From Microbotryum silenes-acaulis (lineage: Eukaryota; Basidiomycota; Microbotryomycetes; Microbotryales; Microbotryaceae): 64,000 bases of DNA. Shown piece by piece: positions 11,582 through 21,075 of this stretch. The stretch is taken from contig QPFY01000002.1 of the NCBI GenBank assembly GCA_003665825.1, positions 744,001 through 808,000 of the forward strand. The letters run 5' to 3'. How positions within the stretch are numbered: the first letter of the stretch is position 1; every line of letters starts with the position of its first letter. The notes below the pieces were generated by a model. That model was not told the DNA's origin, ran no database searches, and saw only the letters and a list, made by a program, of their open reading frames with translations. The translations under genes were made by a program, and so were the position numbers.

Positions 11582-12733
11582 TTATGCGGAGAAAGGCCCC
11601 ACCTCCTTTGCGAGTTGAGCCTCGTCGCTCATATCCATCTGCGCCTGAATGACCTGCACTTGCTGAACGTCACGGGCCAGCGGTGGAGGCCGCGCCGAGT
11701 CGTCGAGGCCAGATGTCTCCATAGGACCGCGTGTTCCCGATCGATTATGTGCAGGTAGCTGGTGATGTTTCGCCTTCTTGACACTTCTTCCCGTCGCGTT
11801 CAATCGTTGATGTAAACCACGAAATTCTGACAGTGCAAGAGGCATGGGCTCGGAATCGCCCTCTGACTGCCCGCGAGTGTCGAGCCAAACATCGAAGAAA
11901 TGGTCGTTCTGGGACCAAGAACATTCGCGCAGCTGAAGAGGCTCCATCCGGCGAGCCAGTATAACGAGCGCGCGGTCTCGGATCTCTTCAACATCTTCAG
12001 TGCCGAATATGAACTTGGCATCAGCTGGGTCGATCGATTCAGGAAGGGTATCTGTTGGGATGGTTTGAAAGATGTCAGGGCGACATAAGAGGTGATATGG
12101 AGCACGCTGTATCGAAAACTTACCCGACACGTTAGTCCAAAGTGTTTGGCAACTAGTGATACGAGTCTTTTCATCTTCGATCCAAGCCAAAGCTTGCCGC
12201 ACCTCGGCGCCGATCCGCGCTTTCTCCTCACCGACTCGATCCTTCGGAATGAGCGACCGTAGCCCGCTCCACAATCGCTCACAGCCCTCTCCATCCAAGT
12301 TTGGAATGAGGCGGGGGTTGAATTCGACTTGGCAGGACCAGATATGGGCGTATGCATGGAAGAAGCTCGTGGCGAACTCCAGTCGCTTGAAAAACTTTGG
12401 CAGGAGCTGCCTCTGGTGACAAATGATAGGAAAGTATAGGCGCATTTACTACTCGTGACGAGGTTGAGCCAGCTCCGTCGTCGGCAGCCTTCCACGACTC
12501 TGTGCACGCCTACGAGGGTGGGTGGGTGTAGAGGTAAGCGATACCATTAAGGCAAATGCAGCGGCATTACTCACCTTTTTGGTCGGCCGCACCGAAGCTT
12601 CCACCTCGGCCTTCATCGCCTGAACCTCTTCCTCAGCCAAGATATTGTCCGGAACGATTCCTTGGACGTCGTGCTTCGAGTTTTTCTCACGCGTTTGCTG
12701 AAAGTTGCCGTCGTATGCAAGCACGCAATCCAA
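11582..12733 (-). pseudogene. KDZ transposase, internally deleted
   Basis: The first exon (12733-12575) carries VLAYDGNFQQTREKN, matching the family's first catalytic Asp motif (DGNF). After an intron (GTGAGT to CGTAG) come CTESWKAADD and, after a second likely intron (donor near 12450, acceptor near 12415), FFHAYAHIWSCQ and DGEGCERLWSGL, the block with the third acidic residue. The remainder to 11582 is helical and Lys/Arg/Glu-rich, as in family C-termini. Full-length members have about 50-100 residues between the CTESWKAAD block and FHAYAH. That gap holds a DTG...CRHD segment and the second catalytic Asp (YDIGC). Neither is visible here. An N-terminal zinc-binding region is also missing. 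Enzyme activity is therefore doubtful. Confidence 0.75.
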
Positions 12734-12826
12734 TGTGACGTCGTGACAAGGTTGGTTAAGTCACGTTGGCCCGAAGCACGCGGGTCACTTGTTTGAACGA
12801 ATCGACGGTGCCTACGAGAAGGTCCC

Positions 12827-12886
12827 CGTGGGAGGGCGCTGCGCGCGCGCCTGTTGAGGCGTACTTTTTATGTCTGCTCGAGGTGC
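12827..12886 (-). repeat. Right terminal inverted repeat of the KDZ element
   Basis: The inverted partner of 8351-8410, read on the minus strand from 12886. It ends next to the AATTAT duplication. Confidence 0.88.
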
Positions 12887-12892
12887 AATTAT
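12887..12892. repeat. Target-site duplication, right copy
   Basis: A second direct copy of AATTAT, abutting the right end of the element. Confidence 0.75.
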
Positions 12893-14507
12893 GTCTGTCT
12901 ACCTTTTCCCATGTCGATTACTGTACCTGAGGTACTAGGCAGAGACTAGATGGTGCCCAGCTACCGGTACAGATTAGTAGGTAGTAGGTAGACAATTGCG
13001 TTTCATGTAGGGAGATATTCTTCCAGGTAGAAGTAGATTCCGGCCTACCGAAGGATCTGCGCAAGGTGGGCCTAATTGACCCCGCTGGTCACCTCAACGG
13101 CTCAATACTGACAAGTGGGAACGGATGGATGGGCGTTCCAGCGGCAAGCGCCTCAGCTGCATCTCGAGTTTCGAGTGCAGCTCTGACTATCTATATAAAG
13201 GGAAAGTTTGCCGACTTTAGGATTTGATTTGTGCACTCTTCGTGCCTAGGTAGGGCGTACACTAGGTAGGTCGTTTCCATGCCTAGGTAGGACGTCTCCG
13301 TGCCTAGGTAGGACAGGTCGGTTATAAAATTTTCCGGATCCACGTGACAGTCTGACACGGGGACAGGTGCCCAGAGCCTCATTGGTGATTATCGAGCTAC
13401 GACATTACCGTGCAGTCTAGCAATTTTTCTCAGACACCCACCTAGCTGTTCCGATCAGCCACAAGTCGGTTGGTCGCATAACGAGGTAGGTAGGGTCCGA
13501 CGCCCTCGCAACCCATTACGATTGGCTGCGCATCCACGCTGCGTGGAAGTAATTGGGGTTTGGTTGTTTCAACGTCATCCGATTATAGCCCTGCCTAGCT
13601 GGATTGTAGGTCGATACCTTAGACACTTGTTGAGCCGTGGCAGGCAGCAAGACAACCTGTTCGATACTTGAGCATTCTTGCACAGGGTTAAAGGTTTTGA
13701 TGGTCAGATTCAGGGCTCGCTTCCTGGCCGGAGATGACGGGATCGCGCGCCCCATCGAGCTGGCCCGAGGGCACGTAGGATTCTCAGAGGAAGAATGCTT
13801 CATTGATTACCCCCACAAGCTTATGAAGGTGTCGATCTCTAGGTGTGCCTATCTCCCTCCTACCATTACTAGCGACCTACGGCTGACCTCCTCTCTACCT
13901 ACGTATAGATATCGAACCGATTGGTGAGTGGTGGTGCCGGTGCATTCATTGGGCAAGTTGCACGCAATTTCGGAATTCCGATCGGTTCAGAGTCCGAGCC
14001 GCCGTTAATCAGCTCTTGGACTGAATTGCGATACCTACTGAGATACCTAATCCAGCCGCGGATCGTGTGTCTGATTCTTTGAAGATCCAGCGTGGATTAA
14101 TACACCTGCTGGTACAATCACAAGCTGCTCGACCTCTGGATTCCTGACGCGTCAATGCCAGGCACCCGATGTCCAAGCATTCGATTCCTAGCCCACCTCA
14201 GCCAGATCGCTGTTTACCGGCGAAGTTGTACTTAGGTAACGAATCATGGTCCAATCCCACCAATCAAATACATTTCTCTCCCGTTTTCTAAAAGTCGCCA
14301 ACCTAGGTAGAACCATGTAGTTTGTTTCATCTTCGGCATGTATAGCACGATTGGCCGCTGCTGAGTCCACCCGTAGTACTCGACGGGCAAGGTGACGGGG
14401 CCGTGACACCCCTGTCCGACCCCGAGCCTTCTGCTGTGATTCGTCTCCATCAAGGAGGTACTTAGACAAGCGATTTATAGAACAACACAAAGCAACAATA
14501 ACCTCTG
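12893..14507. other. CTAGGTA-rich intergenic region
   Basis: No gene is supported. CTAGGTA, AGGTAGG and TACCTA words recur many times, most regularly in the small tandem array at 13244-13315. A similar word set is present left of the transposon at 8038-8150, so the element seems to have inserted into older sequence of this kind. Confidence 0.5.
13244..13315. repeat. Short tandem repeat of about 21 bp
   Basis: Three to four imperfect copies of a unit containing GCCTAGGTAGGAC follow each other with a period close to 21 bp. No function is visible. Confidence 0.6.
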
Positions 14508-17500
14508 TCAGCCAAGAGGAGGCGGGGGTAGCCCCTTCAGCCTCGCTTCGACGTTGCCCCGGTGCACTCGATTCTTGAAATGCACACTAAAATTGTCTAG
14601 AGTTTCGCCAGGTCCGACATTGTAGAGCTGCAGAAAGTACGCAAGGCCCAGAATCTGATCAGCCTCCGGAAGCCATCAAACTCCAGGGTATCATCGCCAG
14701 GGTATCATCGCCAGCGACTGAATGAGTGCCGTAGCTCACCTTGCCAGGGCAGTCAAGACAGCGTATTCGCCATTCCTGGACTGCGGTCGGATCCACCGGG
14801 CGAGGGCGAGGAATGATATCGAAACGGTCGTCGACCTGCTTGGCTCGCAGTTCCGCAGCGGCAGCGTGCATCCAGGTCTGGCGAGCAGATAAAGATACAG
14901 CACAACAAAACCCTCAGTATCTTTCATTACTTTATAGCGGTCGGGGATGGGAAGCTCAGCCTGACTCACGGGAGGTATAAGAGGTCCTACATCTGCTGAC
15001 TGAGCCGGTCGAGGCAGATTGGCTGGGGAGGCGACAGGGGCGTGCATAGGAAGGGGAGGGATGCCCTTTCCGCCTATAGACATTGTGCGGACGTCGGAAG
15101 GGGTTGGTCGCCTTGGCGAGTCGGAGGCTGAGCTGAGATCCGAGTCGTTTGTACCCTCACGGACGAACGGAGAGGGACCTCGGGGAGAGCGATTGGACGG
15201 CGTTGGACGGGCGGATCTCCCCGGCACGGATGATCCGTCGTCCGAGTCGTCGTCGTCGTGGCCAGACTCGTCGGATGAGTTGTCGCGCGTTGCGGCCCCA
15301 CCGCGATTGGATGCCGCCGAAAGCATATTGAGCCTTGCGGAGGCCATTGTAGCGTCATCACCGATGGCAGCGGCAGCGGCAGCGGCAGCGGCAGCGGCTG
15401 CGGCAGCGGCGCGAGCTTGAGCGGCGGCTTGGTTCTTCGCAAGTTTGGCTGCTGCTGCAGCAGCATCGAGTGCGGCTTTGGCCTGGCGATGCGTCTCGAG
15501 GTCAGTGGTGTAGGTGCATGGGCGATTCCGACGGTACCGATGAAAAAATTTGCCTGCATGGAGTTGAAGAGCCAGAAGTTAGCACTGTCACAAATTTGGT
15601 AGAAGTACTCTGTGATTCACCACATTGACCGCAAAGGCTGTTGGCCCCCGTGGGCCCTTTCCGGCGACCAACGGCAATCGAGTCCGGCACACCACAATTA
15701 GCACAGAACCAAGCCCCTTCAATGATATGTGGATGCAGACCCAACGCCTCCAAATTAGTGCGCCTTCCACGTCCTTGACCACCCGGGCGTTTGGCTGCGT
15801 CGCCTAATGTCTGGCCTGATCCGTCCCCGGCCGCTGAATGCCCTAAACCATCACCATGAGACCTCTTCAGCACGTTTTTGTTGGGTTTACCATCGACAGT
15901 GTGACCGATCCCGAGTTGAGCCTTGGGTTGGATGAGCTTGAGCGGAGACGCGGCGTGAATCTCGAGGTCGGGAGGTTTCTCGATCGAGAACGGGGCCACG
16001 ATCGGGTAAGGCATCCCGATATCGCCCATGGGGTACACGGTCTCGCCTCGTGCGTCTTGGTACGATATGATCGGAACGCCCGTCGACTTGGGGACGATGG
16101 TACGATGCGTCCGGACAAAATCACGGTCGGGTAACGTGACCCCTCGTCCTTTCGTTTGACGGCGCTTGCGACGTACTTCTCGCTCCCTTTCTTTGTCATT
16201 TCGATCGACCTCATCTGGCGTGAGTTGATTCAGAAGAGGGGTATAATCGGTTGCACTCTCGATTCGAATCGGCTCGGAAATGGGCGTGAGAAACTGGCGG
16301 CGGAGTTCCTCGTCGGCAACGCTTAAGCCTTGGGTATGTCCTAGGATGCACAGCGACCGGGTAAACACGTCGAGCTGCTCCCTGATCGAGTGACATATGG
16401 CGGTTTGGAAGTCGCCATTAAGGCCCAGCTCGGTCGCAAAAGTTTCAGCGAACTGTTCTGGCGAGTTCTGAGCCTCGCTGAGGTCCCACTCGAATCGGTC
16501 GACGAGCTGCACAGAGTCGATTGTTATGTCGAGTTGGATCGTGACCCGGAGCTCCTCGTTCGCGTAGCCATCAGAATGAGCCGGCACATCTGACTTTTCT
16601 TTGACGACACCAGATACTTCTTGCGCAGGACCCAAGCCGTCCCCGAGTCCGAGCACGAAGTCGGAGGAGGGCTTTGTATCGAGGTGATCGATGGTTTGCC
16701 GGTAATCCATTTCGATGATTTCGTCCATGGGGTCTAGTGCGGAGTGGCCGGCTTCCGGCGGCTCATCTGGATCAGGTCGAGACTCCAGTTCGCCCTCATC
16801 GGTCAGCTTGTGTTGTCCCTCCTCGAACCAGCGTCGATTAATCTCTCTTGTGAGGCCTAGATCGTCGGCCAGGTATGCATCATAGTTCTCGGTCATTTGA
16901 GCGTCTTCGATCGCTCGCTTGATCTGAGCTACCACCTCTTTGTAAAAGTGGACATAGGGTAATCGCAAATCCTCACAAAGATGCGAGGCGAATATCTCTG
17001 GTGTCACCATCGTTTCTGTACATTACGTCCGCCAAAGACGTCAGCACGAGTCCAGTTTCGAAATAGGAGCTGCGCCGATTCGAGGAGTGAGTCGACGTGC
17101 CTTTGAGATTCCAGGTGAACGTATCTCGCAGGCGATAGACTTCGTGCTCGATCTCCAGACGTATGGGCACCAGACACTCCTTGCTCTTTGCGATCTCCCT
17201 CAGCTGAGTTTTGGACCTGCTCGGAGACGAGATCAGCAAGAATATCGTTCAGTATTCCGATTGGCATTGCGTCGCAGGCCTTGCGGTCAGCGAGATGAAG
17301 TATGAACTCACATCCTAACCTCTTTGCGATGAGGACCTCGCTTCCCGCTCCGTCGTTCCCGCTCCCTCTCCTGCTCTGTCTTGATCCGCAGCCTATTGCT
17401 CGGCGTCGATTTGGCTCCGCTGCCTTCGTTCGCCAGCCTCGGACCGAGCCAATCCTGGCCAACTGTAGCCTCATCGAACAGGCTTTGCGCCTCGAGCGTC

Positions 17501-18021
17501 CTCGAGCTTTTCTTGTCCAAGTTGGTGCGTTCGTAGTCGAGGTCGCGCTGCATCCATTGCTTGACGCGCTGCTGGTCCCGTTCGTCCGCGATCGCCGGAA
17601 ACTCAACGCCCGGCTCGAGCGCAGTAATGCGCGTGAACAAGGCGTGCATAGGCAACTTGAACGGAGGTCCACCATCGTCCGGTTCTGTACGCGGTAACGG
17701 CGAAGGGACGTTACCTGCGAGCCGCGCTTGTTGACGCGCCGCAGCGCTATATTGTGCCATCGTCGTCGCCGACAAGGACATTGCCGAGGCCGACGGCACC
17801 GCTGACAGTAACGTCGAGCCTGGAACGGCCGTCTCGAACCCCGAGGCCAGCCCATTCGATGAACTGGGACCGGCCATAGGGTGTGCAGGGTGGTACGACG
17901 GCGGTCCTGACGGCCCCGGCGTCGTCGTCAGAGCTAGTGACGGCCTAGTGCCTCCTCTCGGCTGGTGCGAGCCATCCATTGCCGACGGCGGGGGTGCGGC
18001 GGCGGGACCATGTCCGTTCAT
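14508..18021 (-). CDS. SNF5: SNF5/SMARCB1-family chromatin remodelling subunit with GATA finger
   Basis: Six exons (18021-17312, 17216-17101, 17015-15621, 15553-14931, 14877-14740, 14627-14508) give 1,033 residues. SNF5 is a core nuclear subunit of SWI/SNF remodelling complexes. The first SNF5 repeat is seen as LVPIRLEIEHEVYRLRDTF followed by MVTPEIFASHLCEDL, and the second as RVTIQLDITIDSVQLVDRFE with FAETFATELGL. Exons 3-4 join to form a GATA-type finger, WFCANCG...LCGQCGKFFHRYRR. The C-terminus has an Ala run, an acidic Ser/Asp stretch, then EWRIRCLDCPGKLYNVGPGE and FKNR. The intron after NLK needs a GC-AG donor (17100). An in-frame ATG at 18264 would add 81 residues; I chose MNGHGPAAAPP at 18021 because the upstream part looks like leader. 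Confidence 0.92.
15367..15415 (-). repeat. Alanine-coding GCC/GCT triplet run in SNF5
   Basis: A CGGCAG-type hexamer is repeated several times and encodes an unbroken Ala tract just after the GATA finger. It may vary in length between strains. Confidence 0.7.
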
Positions 18022-18746
18022 AGCTGCGTTCTCGGTGTGGGCTGAGGTCGCGTCTGGGACACGGGAAATAGGCAAAGAGGAGAGGTCAACCGGCAAAGCA
18101 GGTGGGGTCGGTGCCGGCGCGTGGCAGGTGCTCTGGCCCGCGCGCACAGGCCTGCACAGGCTCGCACAGGCAGGAGCAGGCAGCATGCCCCAGAAGCCGA
18201 GCTGTGGTTCGATCGTCCACTGCAAACTTCGGCGCAGCAGGGCACTGTCAGCTCGGACATGCAACCGAGCCTAAAGTAGCCACATTGTCATGTCATTGTT
18301 CTCATTATACCGACCCATCTTGTGGGGGTCCAGACGTGCTTTGCCGAGTCGTAGAAGCTGAAAAAGGCCAGTGCAATTTTGGATTCACAGGTCACGTGTT
18401 GCTCTTGAATTCAACTTGGGCAGCTTTGGGGCACGTTTTGGGGTAGTCATTCATCGTAGTACTGTTGGGAAGACTTGGAGCCATCTTTAAATTGCTTCCA
18501 GCTACGACTGATCGAGGCATTGATGGCTTTTGATCGTTGATAAACCAGTCGATTATCGCCAACACTGAAACGAATGTCTACCCCCTCCCGCTCAACCCCT
18601 ACACTTATGCATCCGAAGCTCAAGTTTTTACAAGTCTAAGTCTCCCCACAGTGAACCAAACTAGACCGGCACCTTCTGCGATCATCGGTAACTTCCGTCG
18701 ACCTGAAACGTACTGAACCTGAAACGGACTCTGTTACAGGGGCCGC
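18022..18746. other. Intergenic: SNF5 upstream and CFEM gene 3' side
   Basis: The part next to 18021 is open in the SNF5 frame up to 18264 and could be extra N-terminus or leader. The rest, 18265-18746, shows no gene. The CFEM gene transcribed in the same direction ends at 18747. Confidence 0.45.
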
Positions 18747-19984
18747 CTACAAAAGCATCGTCACACCAGCCGCGAAAGCCAAGAGGCCACCGAGCTTTTG
18801 GGCAACGAGAGAACCGGCTCCTGAGGCCTTGGCGGTCGTAGCAGCAGCAGCAGCAGCGGACGTGGCCGCGGCCGTGGCGGTCTTCGCAGACGTAGCCGTG
18901 CCGGTTTGGGATGCCCCGGCAGCGGTGGTCGAAGCTGGCGGTTGTACGTTTGCGAGTAGTCACGAAGGCGACCGATGTTCGTAGACGAACGGAATGAGGA
19001 TAAAAAAGAAAAAATGTCAAGCAACAAGTCAGATGTGACCTCCTTCTCGGCGCAACGATGGTGGGGTCGACTAACCTCCACTCGGGACCACGGCGGTGTT
19101 GATAGGGGTGCCGTTCGCGGCGCAAGTCTTGGCACCGAAGGCCAGAGCGGCTTGGAGGTCGGTAGCGTTGCAAGCTGTGGCACCGATTGAGAAAGTCAGC
19201 AAACACAGTCAGAAAATTGGCACAAACAACATCCAGGTTCATCGTCGTGAAGAATTCGTCCCCTCTGAGGTGCAGGTGCTCGAGCGAGGGGAGCCTCTGC
19301 ACGACGGGAAGACCTTCCGAGTCGAGGTGCTGCAGATTTGACCATACCCTTGGTCTGGCAGTTGTAGAACTGGAGTTGGTAGGTCGAATCGGTGCAGACG
19401 CACGTGACGTTGGCGGTCGCGCACTGCAGGCTCGAACAGGAGTGACGAAGGCGAACCAGATCGGTCAAGATCAGTTGAGGCTCTCCAGCTTGGCTATCGA
19501 GGGAAGCACAGAATACATCATCCGCGAACGTTGGTAGCCATCCAAGAACCACTCCACAAACGGGGCAGAAAGTCCAACTAGTCGGCAGTCGGAGGAGGCT
19601 CAATCTTCGGGTGGCCTCCGCTCCCCCGCCCAGTGCTGTAGTTCAAATTTAGCCGTCGGGCACGCCCGCGCGGGGGAGGCTTGTGCGGCGGATCCCGAGC
19701 CAAGCGGGTGTCCGTCCCTCGAACAGCGGCGACAAATACGGCTCGGCCTGCCCAGTCCGATCACTGCATGGGCGGGCAGAGCACTCCAAGAACATCACAA
19801 GGTACGGCCCAGGGAAATATGAGACACTCACGCCCGAACCGGACAACGACGAGATGGCACAGATCAAGGCGCAAGCGGGCAATGAGCTGACGTTGACACC
19901 TCCGGTTGAGTTAGAGGTCGAGGTTTGAGCGACGACGGTCGACGCGCCGAGGGCAGCGACAGCGAGGGTAAGGAAGCCAAGCAT
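18747..19984 (-). CDS. CFEM-domain GPI-anchored surface protein
   Basis: Four exons (19984-19832, 19423-19348, 19174-19076, 18934-18747) give 171 residues. It begins with a signal peptide, MLGFLTLAVAALGASTVVAQ. The CFEM domain follows with eight Cys in order: PACALIC, then CATANVTCVC, FYNCQTKAC and KTC. Exon junctions in phase rebuild this spacing. A Ser/Thr/Ala-rich stalk then leads to a hydrophobic C-terminal tail (LLAFAAGVTMLL) after a small-residue site, the layout of a GPI anchor. Members sit in the cell wall or plasma membrane; some bind haem or iron, others act in adhesion or virulence. The Asp usually placed before the CxC for haem binding is not evident, so an iron role is only a possibility. 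Intron 1 is long for this genome (408 bp). Confidence 0.88.
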
Positions 19985-21075
19985 GGATTGGCGGGTGTGG
20001 GCTAGGAAGATGAGGAGGGCTGTAGGCGATACGGGTGCTGGGTAGAGAGCGAGTTAAGTTGAGGAAGAAGGAGACCAAGAGGCACTGACTGTAAGATCCG
20101 GGGCGAACTTTTGAGCCGAGCGCTTTAATCTGCGTTTGTGATCGAGGTGCGCCGGGCCCAGCGCCAGCACGTGTCGTGTCCGCGGTCGCGTTGGTGAGAC
20201 AGAGCGATACAAGTCGCCTCCGAAGGCTGAGTTCGCGGTCGCTCACGGTTCTCGCATTCAACATCCGCTCCGAGTGCGATCGTTCTCGATTATTGAGTGC
20301 ACTCCTAGGTACCTACTGGGCTCAGCCCCATGCCTGTGTTATCGATGTCTGCTTGTGGGAAGTTGTAGACGGTCAGTTCGTCGTCTTGAACGAGCGTCGC
20401 GAGCACACCAGCTGGTGCCTGGGACGCGCGCGATCACGCCGCTCACATGATCGCGGTAAAGCAAGGATCGGATCAACCCCGGACACCCTCCTCTTCATCA
20501 ATTCCCTGCACCTCCTGTGATTAGTCTGTCGACGAGAAAATATCAACTATGACCGACGACGCGGCATCTGATCGCGCTTAGTGATGCCCTTTCAAGTTGG
20601 CGACCGGCGCCGACCGCGCCGTTCGCTGCCGTTCGCTGCCATTCCAAGCCCGTTGCTGCATCCGGATACGCCTACACGGACGCCCTGCGTTCATGATGTC
20701 CATGGGCCCTTCTGTTCTATCGTAGCTGCTCGTGGCATTGAAATTGAAGGAAAACCCCGGTTGATCCACTCAAGGAGGCTGCTCCAATCTGTCGAAACAC
20801 GTGGGCACCGAATTTTTCTCAGAGTGGCGACTGGCCGATCGCGTTGCTAGACGTTCGGGATGCGGGTCTCCACTGGAATACTACTGGAGTCTGGAGTTTC
20901 AATTTCGCCGAGTCGCGCCAGTGCGCTTGTCGATCGTTGGCCTTCCCCACCCCGTGCTGCCGTGCCTCGCCTCTCGCGTCTCGTTTGGCGCCCTGTCCCC
21001 TCACAGTCACCCTACTCTAGTCGTCACCTGCTCCTGCAAGCACCGCGCCCTGTCGCCCAGTTCGCCTTGGCGGCC
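19985..21075. other. Divergent upstream region, CFEM gene and ABC transporter
   Basis: Both flanking genes start outward from this 1.1-kb stretch, so it should hold both promoters. There is a CCTAGGTACCTA word near 20305. No gene is supported inside; the last 215 bases are open in the transporter frame but lack a signal-peptide-like start before 21076. Confidence 0.5.

Larger units (their letters stand above)
8351..12886. mobile_element. KDZ-type DNA transposon, 4.5 kb, with TIRs and target duplication
   Basis: The ends are 60-bp terminal inverted repeats (8351-8410 and 12827-12886) that match at 56 of 60 positions and both begin GCACCTCG on their own strand. The 6-bp word AATTAT stands immediately outside each end (8345-8350 and 12887-12892) as a target-site duplication. 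Inside, beginning close to the right end and reading leftward, is a transposase gene of the Kyakuja-Dileera-Zisupton group, which expanded in basidiomycetes. The high TIR similarity and intact duplication suggest a fairly recent insertion. The transposase itself looks shortened, so this copy may be non-autonomous. Confidence 0.85.

Noticed and set aside
18022..18264. 81-residue N-terminal extension of SNF5
   Set aside because: It is in frame but Cys/Pro-rich and unlike the rest of the N-terminus. It was kept as an alternative start only.
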